From Dehalococcoidia bacterium (lineage in GTDB: Bacteria > Chloroflexota > Dehalococcoidia > Lucifugimonadales > Lucifugimonadaceae): 64,000 nucleotides of DNA. The position numbers and the translations under genes are program-made. Each line of letters begins with the position of its first letter. The first letter of the stretch is position 1. Shown here one piece after another: positions 52,323 to 61,277 of the stretch. The notes beneath the pieces are model-generated. The model was not told the DNA's origin, made no database searches, and was given only the letters and a program-made list of their open reading frames with translations. The stretch is from NCBI GenBank assembly GCA_028285005.1, contig JANQQP010000011.1:1-64000 (forward strand), in the 5' to 3' direction.

Positions 52323-54001
52323 CAGTAAACTCTCTTAACCGGTTCCCACTTCGTGACAACGACGTCCAGCGTCTCAGTACGCACACCCTCTTCTGATTTG
52401 TACGACAGAGTGTGCTTCAGCCAGTTCTCGTCATCGCGGTCCGGCATATCGGTGCGGAAGTGCGCTCCCCGGCTTTCCTTGCGCATCAGTGCGCCCGTAG
52501 CCACAGCCTCCGCGCAGTCCAGCATGAAATCCAATTCGAGAGCGAACATCAGGTCTGTATTGAACACTTTGCCTTTGTTCTCGACATAGATGCTCGCGTC
52601 GTACTTCTTGCGCATCTCGTGGACCTTCGCCAGCGCACCTTCCATGGAATTCTGGTCTCTGAAGACGCCGATGCCCTCGGTCATCCCGGTCGCCATCTCA
52701 TTTCGGATCTCAGCGGTCCGCGCGCCCTTTGGCCTATCGAGCAGAGCCTGGAGTCGTTCCTTCTCAGCCTTGAGATGGGCTTCGCTATCTGACCCGTTCT
52801 CGCCGATCGACTTCACATATTCAACGGACTTCTTCGCTGCGCGCCTGCCGAACACGATTGTGTCGAGCAGCGAGTTGGCGCCGAGTCGGTTGGCTCCGTG
52901 CACTGATACGTTGGCGCACTCCCCAGCAGCGTAGAGACCCGGAATTTCGGTCTCTCCGTCAGCGTTCGTCTTGATGCCACCCATGATGTAGTGCATGCCG
53001 GGGCGGATTGGCACCGGTTGCTCGGCGAGATCGATACCGAGGAATTCGACCGCGACTTCCTGCAGGTAGCCGAGACGTTCTTCGATAAATGTGCGACCGA
53101 GGTGGCGCAGGTCGAGAAGCACGTTGCCATCGACACCGCGGCCCTCGTTGATCTCCACCTGCTCGGCACGGGAGACAACGTCACGTGATGCAAGCTCCAT
53201 GTAGTCAGGCGCCGCCTTCTCCATGAAGCGTTCGCCGTCACTGTTCAGCAGATAAGCGCCTTCGCCTCGAGCGGCTTCAGATAGGAGGATGCCAGTGCGC
53301 GCCAGGGTGGTTGGGTGATACTGGATCATCTCCATGTCCATCAGCGGAGCACCGGCGCGCCAGGCGAGTGAGAGACCGTCGCCTGTGCAGATCAGAGCGT
53401 TCGTAGATGGCTCGAAGACTCTGCCGGCTCCTCCGGCCGCCAGCAGGACAGCTTTGGCTCGGATGGCGTGGAGCTCGCCGGTCTTCATATCAAGGGCAAT
53501 CACGCCCCGCACAGCCCCTTCTTCCTTGATGAGGCTTGTGACGAACCACTCTTCGTAGACCTGCAGCCCGTGTTTGAGCGCCTGCTCGTACAGCACGTGG
53601 AGCATCGCAGAGCCGGTGATGGCTCCCACGAAGAATGTCCTGGCGACCTTCTGTCCGCCGAAACGGCGAGTGCCCAGCCTGCCGTCGTCGCCTCGGGAGA
53701 AGATCACGCCCATGCGCTCAAGCTCGAGCACAGCGTCCCCGGCTTCGCTCGACATGATCTCGACAGCGTCCTGGTCAGCGAGATAGTCGGAACCCTTGAT
53801 CGTGTCGAGAGCGTGGCCTTCCCACTCATCCCCACGGTCAGTTAGCGGAGCGTTGATGCCGCCCTGTGCAGCGTTAGAGTGGCTGCGTACCGGGTGGACC
53901 TTGGTGATGACCGCGGTCCTGAGTCCCTTCTGGACTCCTTCAACACCCGCTCTCAATCCGGCGAGCCCTGCGCCTACGATCAGAAGGTCGTGTTCGTACA
54001 T
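52322..54001 (-). CDS. sdhA: Succinate dehydrogenase/fumarate reductase flavoprotein subunit
   Basis: 559 aa. FAD-binding DLLIVGAGLAGLRAGVEG, flavin-linking His in RSHSNAAQGGINA, active-site segment HPTTLARTGILLSEAARGEG and substrate/FAD residues HGANRLGANSLLDTIVFGR. These fit SdhA/FrdA. It oxidises succinate to fumarate (or the reverse) on the cytoplasmic face. GGAG precedes the ATG by 6 nt. It is the first gene of the sdhABE set and sits 15 nt after the Nudix gene. Confidence 0.96.
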   Translation of the reverse strand: MYEHDLLIVGAGLAGLRAGVEGVQKGLRTAVITKVHPVRSHSNAAQGGINAPLTDRGDEWEGHALDTIKGSDYLADQDAVEIMSSEAGDAVLELERMGVIFSRGDDGRLGTRRFGGQKVARTFFVGAITGSAMLHVLYEQALKHGLQVYEEWFVTSLIKEEGAVRGVIALDMKTGELHAIRAKAVLLAAGGAGRVFEPSTNALICTGDGLSLAWRAGAPLMDMEMIQYHPTTLARTGILLSEAARGEGAYLLNSDGERFMEKAAPDYMELASRDVVSRAEQVEINEGRGVDGNVLLDLRHLGRTFIEERLGYLQEVAVEFLGIDLAEQPVPIRPGMHYIMGGIKTNADGETEIPGLYAAGECANVSVHGANRLGANSLLDTIVFGRRAAKKSVEYVKSIGENGSDSEAHLKAEKERLQALLDRPKGARTAEIRNEMATGMTEGIGVFRDQNSMEGALAKVHEMRKKYDASIYVENKGKVFNTDLMFALELDFMLDCAEAVATGALMRKESRGAHFRTDMPDRDDENWLKHTLSYKSEEGVRTETLDVVVTKWEPVKRVY

Positions 54002-54016
54002 ATCTATCTCCGGCAG

Positions 54017-54580
54017 CTACCTGGGCGGCGCATGTGAAACGGTCCGGTCAATAATCGTCGAGGCGATGTGATAAACGGCGATCGTCATCTGGTCTTGCAG
54101 TTCCCGATCGCGGATCATCGAACCGATCTTTTCCACAGGTACGCTTACTGTTTGTATATCTTCACCAGCGTCCTGCGGCAAGGGATTTTCGCGAAGATCA
54201 CGTGCCAGATACGCGTATGTGAACTCGGTCGAGTATCCGGGAGCGACCCACGAACCGCCAATCGGGGTCATGGAACCGGCCTCGAACCCGGTTTCCTCAC
54301 GCAGTTCGCGATGAGCCGTGGTTAGCGGATCCTCACCTGGTTCCCGGGTTCCGGAAGGAGCCTCAAGCACAACTTCTCTGATGGCCTGCCGCCACTGCCT
54401 GACCAGGAGGATCTGCCCGTCGTCGGTCACGGGGAGGATGACGACTGAACCGGGATGCTCGATGATCTCTTTTTGCACCGGAGCCCGGTCGCCGAGAGAG
54501 TATTCGTCAACCCTGAGTGAGATGCGCTGTCCGTTGTGGACGCGCTTCGAGGAAATGGTATTTCCGGTGAGAGGTTCCAA
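54017..54580 (-). CDS. Nudix hydrolase, ADP-ribose pyrophosphatase type
   Basis: 187 aa. The Nudix box is perfect: Gly-x5-Glu-x7-Arg-Glu-Leu-x-Glu-Glu-x-Gly (starting GTREPGED, ending HRELREETGF; residues about 97-119). The N-terminal strand block (RISLRVDEYSLGDRAPVQK, VVILPVTDDGQILLVRQWR) and later PIGGSWVAPGYSTEFTYAYL are typical of ADP-ribose pyrophosphatases (NudF-like). It would hydrolyse ADP-ribose, an NAD breakdown product. TTG at 54580 has GAGGAG immediately adjacent, which is unusually close. Located between NAD kinase and sdhA. Confidence 0.88.
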   Translation of the reverse strand: MEPLTGNTISSKRVHNGQRISLRVDEYSLGDRAPVQKEIIEHPGSVVILPVTDDGQILLVRQWRQAIREVVLEAPSGTREPGEDPLTTAHRELREETGFEAGSMTPIGGSWVAPGYSTEFTYAYLARDLRENPLPQDAGEDIQTVSVPVEKIGSMIRDRELQDQMTIAVYHIASTIIDRTVSHAPPR

Positions 54581-54585
54581 CTCCT

Positions 54586-55473
54586 CTATACCTTATCGGA
54601 ATCCCCGTTTGAGCGGGGCTCTCTCGGTAGCGCGCTGACCCTCATTCCGAGGCGTCTCGAAAGGTCTGACCAGAAGGCGTTGCGCTGCCGTTTCCGGAGG
54701 AAGGTCGCCTTGATCGCGGCGTGCGAGATCTTTACTGACTGACCATCCACGAGTGAATGGTCGAAGAAGCCGTCTGCGCTCAGCGTCGCTGGGTTCGCGC
54801 AGTGGACCGTCAACTCAAGGGTAGATGTTGACCTGAGCACAACTCCACCGAACTGGCTCATGTGCGTGGCTATCGGCTTTATCAGGTAGTCTTCAGACTC
54901 CGGGTCCATCACAGGCCCGCCAAGTGACAGTGTGTAACCGGTGGAGCCGGTGGCCGTAGCGACCACGACCCCATCGCCCCGGTAGTCCGCCAGGTGCACT
55001 CCGTCGACAACCGTTTCGACCTCGATGACACGAAGGACCGCGCCACGGCCTATCGTCACGTCATTCAACGCGTGAAGCTCAGGCGCCCCAGTTTGACCAT
55101 CGCCGCCAATCACCGCTTTGAGCATGTAACGCTCATCGAGGCGAGCGTTGCCATCGAGATACCAGCCGACCTCGTCGACTGCGTCCGCGGCGTCGATCTC
55201 ACTCATGAAGCCGACGCGGCCCATGTTGATGCCAAGAATCGGTACATCCCGTGGCGCAGCCTCGTGAGCAGCTCGCAGAATCGTGCCGTCCCCGCCGATC
55301 GTGATTATCAGGTCGGTCGCGTCCAGCTCGTCCTTGCGCGCTGAGAGAGACTCCTGCGTCGCCGTCCACCAGTCGGCTCCATCGCCGTAACGAGACTGTA
55401 GTGCGACGACCAGGTCAACCGCCTCGGGCAGCAGACCGTGGTGAATGATGCCGATGTTCTCGTAGCTACTCAT
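54586..55473 (-). CDS. nadK: NAD kinase
   Basis: 295 aa from ATG at 55473 (MSSYENIGIIHHG). The catalytic GGDGTILRAAH (about 69-79) and the ATP/NAD-binding loops GRVGFMSEID, TATGSTGYTLSLGGP and the C-terminal beta-barrel are diagnostic. It phosphorylates NAD to NADP in the cytoplasm. An in-frame TTG at 55539 would add 22 residues that lie on a hairpin. It follows nuoN on the minus strand and precedes the Nudix gene by 5 nt, so NAD(P) supply is embedded in the respiratory operon. Confidence 0.95.
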   Translation of the reverse strand: MSSYENIGIIHHGLLPEAVDLVVALQSRYGDGADWWTATQESLSARKDELDATDLIITIGGDGTILRAAHEAAPRDVPILGINMGRVGFMSEIDAADAVDEVGWYLDGNARLDERYMLKAVIGGDGQTGAPELHALNDVTIGRGAVLRVIEVETVVDGVHLADYRGDGVVVATATGSTGYTLSLGGPVMDPESEDYLIKPIATHMSQFGGVVLRSTSTLELTVHCANPATLSADGFFDHSLVDGQSVKISHAAIKATFLRKRQRNAFWSDLSRRLGMRVSALPREPRSNGDSDKV

Positions 55474-55521
55474 AAGCGATGACGGCCGGGTCGTCGATCG
55501 GGATTTGGCCGGACCGGACAC

Positions 55522-55545
55522 GGAGGATTGTCGCCCCAATCCTCC
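55522..55545 (-). repeat. 9-bp hairpin between nuoN and nadK
   Basis: GGAGGATTG (55522-55530) and CAATCCTCC (55537-55545) are perfect complements around a 6-nt loop; the stem touches the nuoN stop. No U-tract follows on the minus strand, so it is more likely an mRNA-processing, stability or attenuation element than a simple terminator. Confidence 0.55.
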
Positions 55546-57038
55546 TAAACCGCCAGCAGGTCGAGTGACTTCTCAGCAAGCCGGAGGATCAGCCACGGGA
55601 CGGCTCCAAACAGAGCCACGCCTGCCACCGCGACACCCGTCGCGAAGACGACCGGGAAGTCTGCAGTGATCTTTGAATCGTCCTCAGCTTCTTCGAAGTA
55701 AATCGCCCTGATTACGCGCAGATAGTAGAAGGCCGAGATGACGGTATTCACAACACCAACAACTGCCAGCCATAGCAGGCCTGAGTTGACAGCCGCGCTG
55801 AACACGACGGCTTTCGACATGAAGCCAACGGTCGGAGGCACACCGAGCAACGAGATGATTCCGATGACGAGCAGCGCTGCGAGCAGTGGCGACCGCTTGC
55901 CGAGCCCGTTGAGGCTGCTTATTGCGTTCGATCCGGTGCGATTCGATATGGCGATGATGGCGAAGAAGACTGCGAGGTTCGTGAAGGCGTAGCCCGCGAG
56001 GTAGTAGAGCGTTCCTTGCGGCCCGGCGATTGGATCACCCGATTCGGTGTTGGCGGCGACTGCAGCGACACCGATGAGCATGTATCCGGCCTGCGCAATG
56101 GTCGAATAGCCGAGCAGACGCTTAATGTCCGTCTGCGCCATAGCCAGCAGGTTCCCGAACACCATCGAGGCAACGGCGAGTGTCGCAAACAAGCCGGACC
56201 AGTCCTGCGATAGGGAATCGGAGCCGAACGACGTGTACATGATCCGGATCACGACAGCGAATGCAGAGGCTTTCGATGCTGTCGAGAGGAATGCCGCCAC
56301 TGGTGTTGGCGCCCCCTGATAAACATCGGGCACCCACATCTGCCACGGCACGACGGCCATCTTGAAAGCGAATCCGGCCACGATCATCACGACAGCGAAC
56401 AGGACTGCGTAAGAGCCGAACGGCACATCCGGATCGGTTGGCAGATCATTGAGGCGAGTGAGGATGGCCTCGAGGTTCGTCGTGCCGGTGTAGCCATAGA
56501 TGAAGACAATTCCGTACAGCAACACGGCTGAGGCAACAGCCGAGAGGATGATGAACTTCAGCCCCGCCTCGACGGAGAAGCTATCTCGCCTGAACGCCGC
56601 CAGCGCCGCAGCGGGAAGCGCGGTCAGCTCAAGCGCAACGTATATCGCGATCAGCTCACGTGCGCTGACCAGCAGCAGCATCCCCGTGACAGAGAACAGA
56701 ACCAGCGCAAGAAATTCGCCCTCGAACTCTTTCAGACGCTCGACGTACCCGACGGAGGCGATGATGACGGCGGCGGTGATGCCAAGTAGAAGGAAGTGGA
56801 AGAACAGGGCGAATCGGTCCGCTACCAACGAGCCGAATAAGCCCGTCGTCGCTTCGGTATCGCCGACTACGTCAAACCACAGGTTCAACGAGGCCAGGAA
56901 CGGGATAATCAGCAGTACGGCGGCAGCATAAGACAGCGCGCGCTTATTGCTGACGAAGAAGTCAGCAAAAACGACGGCGATGGCCACTCCGGTCAACGCT
57001 ATCGCGGGCGATAACAGCCATAGGTCCTGGACTGTCAT
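55545..57038 (-). CDS. nuoN: NADH-quinone oxidoreductase subunit N
   Basis: 497 aa antiporter-like membrane subunit with about 14 TM helices. Key features: FELTALPAAAL-type LELTALPAAALAAFRR (TM5 Glu), KMAVVPWQMWVPDVYQGAP with the conserved Lys, LLGYSTIAQAGYMLIG (the family S-x2-Q-x-G-Y motif) and LGVPPTVGFMSKAVVFSA. Part of the proton-pumping arm of complex I. Its start overlaps the nuoM stop by 1 nt. The last gene of the nuo run before nadK. Confidence 0.96.
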   Translation of the reverse strand: MTVQDLWLLSPAIALTGVAIAVVFADFFVSNKRALSYAAAVLLIIPFLASLNLWFDVVGDTEATTGLFGSLVADRFALFFHFLLLGITAAVIIASVGYVERLKEFEGEFLALVLFSVTGMLLLVSARELIAIYVALELTALPAAALAAFRRDSFSVEAGLKFIILSAVASAVLLYGIVFIYGYTGTTNLEAILTRLNDLPTDPDVPFGSYAVLFAVVMIVAGFAFKMAVVPWQMWVPDVYQGAPTPVAAFLSTASKASAFAVVIRIMYTSFGSDSLSQDWSGLFATLAVASMVFGNLLAMAQTDIKRLLGYSTIAQAGYMLIGVAAVAANTESGDPIAGPQGTLYYLAGYAFTNLAVFFAIIAISNRTGSNAISSLNGLGKRSPLLAALLVIGIISLLGVPPTVGFMSKAVVFSAAVNSGLLWLAVVGVVNTVISAFYYLRVIRAIYFEEAEDDSKITADFPVVFATGVAVAGVALFGAVPWLILRLAEKSLDLLAV

Positions 57039-58582
57039 TAGCGGATCGCTGCCTCGATTCCAATCTTGAACGTGTCAGTAATAACGGACGGCCAGATACC
57101 GACCAGGAAGATGGGCACGGTCAGCACGACCACCGCGATCATGTCCACCCAGTTGGCATCCGTCAGCTCTTCATAGGTCTCGTTCGACATTCCACCTGGC
57201 GCGGGGCCAGGACCGAAGAAGGTTCGCTGCACCATCCAGAGCGTGTAGGCGGCGGCCAGCACCACACCAAACGCTGCCACACCCGTTGCCCACGGCCAGA
57301 CCGTAAATGTCCCCAGGAACACCATGATCTCTGCGACGAAGCCTGAGAGCATCGGCAATCCGAGTGAGCCGAAGCCAGCGATGATGAAGAAGATCGCAAT
57401 GATCGGCATCTTCTTGGCAAGGCCGCCAAGATGCGGAATATGGCGCGAGTGTGTGCGGTCGTAGGTAAGGCCGACCATGAGGAATGCGAGGCCTGTGATC
57501 GTGCCGTGCGTGAACATCTGGAGCGCCGCGCCGTTCAAGCCGCCTTGCGATAGCTCGGCTGCTGAACCACCAACCGCCGCGATACCAAGCATCACGAAGC
57601 CCATATGTGAGACGGAGCTGTACGCGATCAGGCGTTTCATGTCGGTCTGTCTGATCGTAACGATGGCGCCGTAGATCACGCTAGCCGCGGCAATCGCAGC
57701 CAGCACGCCCGCGGCATCGTGAATCGTGAAGCCATTAGTCTCCTGGAAGAAGCCGACGTTGATGCGCAACAGGCCATAGCCAGCCATCTTCAGCAGCACG
57801 CCGGCCAGCATCACCGAAACGGCCGTCGGTGCGTCCGTGTGTGCGTCCGGCAGCCAGTTGTGCAGCGGCCATAGCGGCAACTTCACAGCGAATGCGATCA
57901 GGAAGAAGCTGAATATCAGAGCCGCAGGGGCGATTAGGTCGGCGCCGGCGATCAGCTCCGGGATACCAACGATTCCAGCTTCGGGTATCGAGACCATCGC
58001 GAAGGTGTCGACCGAGGACGAAAGGAACACGGCGAGGATCGCGACGAAGAGGAATGCCCCGCCGAACAGTGTGAACAGCACGAACTTCATGGCCGAGTAC
58101 TTCGGCCTGCCGCTCCCCCAGATCGAGATCAGCATGTACATCGGGATCACTTCGAACTCGAAGAAGACGAGGAAGAAGAGCAAGTCGAGCGATACGAATA
58201 CGCCCATTACAGCCGTTTCGAGCAGGAGAAGCCAGAAGAAGTACTCCTTGACTCGATGCTCAACCCGCCACGAGCCAAAGGCGGCCGCCATTCCCAGGAT
58301 GCCTGTCAGCAGCACAAGCGGCGCGCTCAGGCCGTCGACACCGAGCAGGTATTGAGCTCGCAGCGCATCGATAGGAATCCAGCCGGTGATCTGGTCGACG
58401 AACTGCACGCCGCCTTCGTCACGGTCGTAGGCGACGAAGACGATGATCGAGAGGACGAGCGTGATCGTGGTCGCGCCGATGGAACTCCAACGCACAGCCT
58501 GCTTGTTCCGCATCGTGAGCGCGATGACGATCGCCGCTGCGGCGGGCAGGAAGACGGTGGCTGTGAGCAGACCGCTAAACAT
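57038..58582 (-). CDS. nuoM: NADH-quinone oxidoreductase subunit M
   Basis: 514 aa antiporter-like subunit. FEFEVIPMYMLISIWG contains the TM5 Glu, KLPLWPLHNWLPDAHTDAP the catalytic Lys segment, RLIAYSSVSHMGFVMLG the Ser-x2-His-x-Gly motif and GLPMLSGFVAEIMVF the later helix. Normal length for NuoM. Located 50 nt downstream of nuoL. Pumps protons as part of complex I. Confidence 0.96.
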   Translation of the reverse strand: MFSGLLTATVFLPAAAAIVIALTMRNKQAVRWSSIGATTITLVLSIIVFVAYDRDEGGVQFVDQITGWIPIDALRAQYLLGVDGLSAPLVLLTGILGMAAAFGSWRVEHRVKEYFFWLLLLETAVMGVFVSLDLLFFLVFFEFEVIPMYMLISIWGSGRPKYSAMKFVLFTLFGGAFLFVAILAVFLSSSVDTFAMVSIPEAGIVGIPELIAGADLIAPAALIFSFFLIAFAVKLPLWPLHNWLPDAHTDAPTAVSVMLAGVLLKMAGYGLLRINVGFFQETNGFTIHDAAGVLAAIAAASVIYGAIVTIRQTDMKRLIAYSSVSHMGFVMLGIAAVGGSAAELSQGGLNGAALQMFTHGTITGLAFLMVGLTYDRTHSRHIPHLGGLAKKMPIIAIFFIIAGFGSLGLPMLSGFVAEIMVFLGTFTVWPWATGVAAFGVVLAAAYTLWMVQRTFFGPGPAPGGMSNETYEELTDANWVDMIAVVVLTVPIFLVGIWPSVITDTFKIGIEAAIR

Positions 58583-58632
58583 CTGCGTCAGCCTTCGGCG
58601 TGTATGTGGTCCCGTGCTCGGTCATCTAACGA

Positions 58633-60720
58633 CTAGCTCCCCCACACCAGGAATGCGAACAGGACGATGACGAATCCAATGGCCATCACTGCCGCGTATG
58701 CCTGCGTCTGGCCGTTTTGCACATTCGCCAGGCCGCGGCCGAAGTTGCCAGTGAGTTTCGACAGCTGCACGTTCACGTTGTCTATCCAGGTGATGTCGAA
58801 CCACGCGAGGAACTTCGCAACTCGTCCGTAGAACGCCTTGATGGTTATTTCGCCCTCATAGAGTTCGTCGAAGTAGTACTTGCGGAAGAGCACTGTGTAG
58901 ATCGCGCTGAACCTACGCCCCATTGCGGCAGGTGAGATGACACCGGATATGTACATCGCATAAGCAAGCAGGATGCCGCCCGCTGCTAGAACTGAAGAGA
59001 TCGTCGCAATCGGGATGCTGAATTCCGGCTCCGCTCCGGCGTGGATGGCGTCCGGTAATTGCCTTTCATCGGCGTGCGTGTCCGCCTCGTCATCATGCGC
59101 TTCGTCTTTGCCGTGGCCTCCCTCGTAAACGAACACGTTGTCGTTTCGAACCGTGACGAACGTGGCGAAGGCGTGCTTCTTGATAGGCCCGACATCGGGG
59201 AGCGGGTTGACGAGAAAGCCGACGCCGATTGCGAGCGCGGCGAGAATGACCAGTGGGGCGACCATCACCCACGGCGACTCCTGCCTGTGCGTGTGGCCTA
59301 GCCCAACAGGCTCCGGCAGGTTGTTCTTGCGAGCGTCCTCAGCCTCGGCCTCTGCACCGCCTTTGTACTCACCGTGGAACGTCATGAAGATGGCGCGGAA
59401 CATGTAGAACGCGGTCATCAACGCTGCCAAAAGCCCGGCCACGAGAACAATCCAGCCGACGGCCAGTCCATCGTCAGATCCGCGCTCGAACGCGACTGTG
59501 AGGATCTCATCCTTGGACCAGAAACCCGAAAGCGGGAATAGACCTGCCAGCGAGAGGCTGCCTATCACCATGGTCCAGTAGGTCCACTTCATGTTCTTCC
59601 GCAACCCGCCCATGTAGGTCATGTTGAAGGTGCCGGAGGCGTGGTGGACGGAGCCAGCGCCAAGGAACAGTCCGGCCTTGAAGAAGGCATGCGTGAATAG
59701 ATGGAATATCGCAGGCGCGTATGCGCCAATGCCCAGCGCCATCACCATGTAGCCAAGCTGGCTCACAGTGGAATATGCCAGCACGCGCTTAATGTCTTTC
59801 GCAACGAGGCCCATCGAGGCGGCGAAGACTGCGGTAAACGCTCCGATCAAGGCAACCAGGTCTGACACGTTCGACGCTTCAAACAGCGGGAAGAACCGGG
59901 CCACGAGGAACACTCCAGCCGTGACCATCGTGGCCGAGTGAATGAGCGCGGAGACCGAGGTCGGGCCTTCCATGGCGTCGGGCAGCCATGTGTGCAACGG
60001 GAACTGAGCTGACTTTCCGACCGCTCCCATGAACAGCCCAAGCGCTATCCACGTTGCGACACTGGCAGCGATTCCTCCTGCGCCGATCACTTCGTAAAGC
60101 GTCGGAATGTCCAGCAGGTCGCCAGGTGTGTCCTGGTTGACGAAGAACAGATACAGGATGCCGAGCAGGAAGCCGAAGTCTCCAAACCTGGTCATCAGGA
60201 AGGCCTTCTTGGCGGCCGCAGCAGCGGAAGGACGCTCCATCCAGAAGCCGATCAGCAGGTATGACGAGACTCCGACAAGCTCCCAGAAAACGAACAGCTG
60301 GATGATGTTGCGGGAGGTGACAAGTCCCAGCATCGATGCCGTGAAAAGCGCCATGAATGAGTAGTAGCGCGTGTACGACCTGTCGCCATGCATGTACTGC
60401 TGTGAGTAGAACTGGACAAGCAGTGAGACACCGCTGACCACGACCAGCATGATCGCCGTTAGCTGGTCGAGCATGATGCCGAAGGTCAGTTCAAGCCCAA
60501 CGATGGAGATCCACTCATGCGTCTCATAGAGCGTTTCACCGTTGTTGGCGACATCAGTTAGCGCAAGGACTGAGAGCACGAACGAGCCAGCGACGGCGGC
60601 TATCGTGAGCCATCCGGCGACGAGTGTCTGCGAGCCAAGCCAGGCGCGAATCACCGTGCCGTTCAGCAAGAATGCTGCGACAGGCAACCCAATGATCAAC
60701 CAGGCAAGCGGCTCTGACAA
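58633..60720 (-). CDS. nuoL: NADH-quinone oxidoreductase subunit L, with acidic/His-rich insertion
   Basis: 695 aa from TTG, longer than the ~610-650 typical of NuoL. Conserved parts: FVFWELVGVSSYLLIG (TM5 Glu), KSAQFPLHTWLPDAMEGPT (Lys segment), RVLAYSTVSQLGYMVMALG and FPLSGFWSKDEIL. Residues about 530-562 (between late TM helices) contain an insertion rich in His, Asp and Glu (GGHGKDEAHDDEADTHADER). A lateral-helix C-terminus follows. Proton-pumping subunit of complex I. Confidence 0.95.
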   Translation of the reverse strand: MSEPLAWLIIGLPVAAFLLNGTVIRAWLGSQTLVAGWLTIAAVAGSFVLSVLALTDVANNGETLYETHEWISIVGLELTFGIMLDQLTAIMLVVVSGVSLLVQFYSQQYMHGDRSYTRYYSFMALFTASMLGLVTSRNIIQLFVFWELVGVSSYLLIGFWMERPSAAAAAKKAFLMTRFGDFGFLLGILYLFFVNQDTPGDLLDIPTLYEVIGAGGIAASVATWIALGLFMGAVGKSAQFPLHTWLPDAMEGPTSVSALIHSATMVTAGVFLVARFFPLFEASNVSDLVALIGAFTAVFAASMGLVAKDIKRVLAYSTVSQLGYMVMALGIGAYAPAIFHLFTHAFFKAGLFLGAGSVHHASGTFNMTYMGGLRKNMKWTYWTMVIGSLSLAGLFPLSGFWSKDEILTVAFERGSDDGLAVGWIVLVAGLLAALMTAFYMFRAIFMTFHGEYKGGAEAEAEDARKNNLPEPVGLGHTHRQESPWVMVAPLVILAALAIGVGFLVNPLPDVGPIKKHAFATFVTVRNDNVFVYEGGHGKDEAHDDEADTHADERQLPDAIHAGAEPEFSIPIATISSVLAAGGILLAYAMYISGVISPAAMGRRFSAIYTVLFRKYYFDELYEGEITIKAFYGRVAKFLAWFDITWIDNVNVQLSKLTGNFGRGLANVQNGQTQAYAAVMAIGFVIVLFAFLVWGS

Positions 60721-60729
60721 AACTCTCTC

Positions 60730-60924
60730 TTACAGCTTTCGGATTATCTCGTCGGCCACGTGCTCGCGGCCCTTTGGCACCATGATTCGGAATGGAACGC
60801 GCTCGCTCCACTCAAGAATCTCGCCTTCCGGCAGGATCTTTGCCGGCAAGCCCTCTCCCTCGAGAAGGTTCTTCCACATCTCGGCCATCATCAGATTCGG
60901 AGCCTTCTTGTAGTCGATCCACAT
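60730..60924 (-). CDS. DUF2007-like small protein inside the nuo operon
   Basis: 64 aa between nuoK (2-nt gap) and nuoL (9-nt gap). The frame opens MWIDYKKAPNLMMAEMWKNL, then GEGLPAKILP and ends RIMVPKGREHVADEIIRKL. It resembles the DUF2007 fold (a ferredoxin-like beta-alpha-beta unit proposed to bind small ligands). Its position implies co-expression with complex I, but a subunit or assembly role is unproven. ATG start. The family name is given with moderate confidence. Confidence 0.75.
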   Translation of the reverse strand: MWIDYKKAPNLMMAEMWKNLLEGEGLPAKILPEGEILEWSERVPFRIMVPKGREHVADEIIRKL

Positions 60925-60926
60925 GG

Positions 60927-61277
60927 CTACTTGCTCATCTCCGAGACATCGGTGATCTCGACGGTCTGCTTCGCACGGTAGAGCGCGAAGATCAACGCCA
61001 GCGCCAGGGCCGACTCAGCGGCGGCGACCGCGATCACGAAAACTGCGAAGACGTGACCTGTGAGCGCAGCACGAACCTCGTTGGCGGTGACCACTCCGCC
61101 GTCAGCAAGTCCAGCTGGAGGCGTGAAACGGGAGAAAGCGACCGCAGCGATCACAACCGCATTGAATAGCAGCTCGAGCGACATGAGCAGCGCGATGGCG
61201 CTGCGACGCGAAAGCACGCCGTAGAGCCCGATGGCGAAGATGATTCCTGAGACGAGCAGGACATTTTCGAGGGTCAT
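60927..61277 (-). CDS. nuoK: NADH-quinone oxidoreductase subunit K
   Basis: 116 aa, three TM helices with the conserved Glu in LLMSLELLFNAVVI and the later AAAESALALALIFALYR. Slightly longer than usual (about 100), from a loop insertion between TM2 and TM3 (PAGLADGGVVTANEVR). Proton-channel subunit of complex I. Its start overlaps the nuoJ stop by 1 nt. Confidence 0.95.
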   Translation of the reverse strand: MTLENVLLVSGIIFAIGLYGVLSRRSAIALLMSLELLFNAVVIAAVAFSRFTPPAGLADGGVVTANEVRAALTGHVFAVFVIAVAAAESALALALIFALYRAKQTVEITDVSEMSK

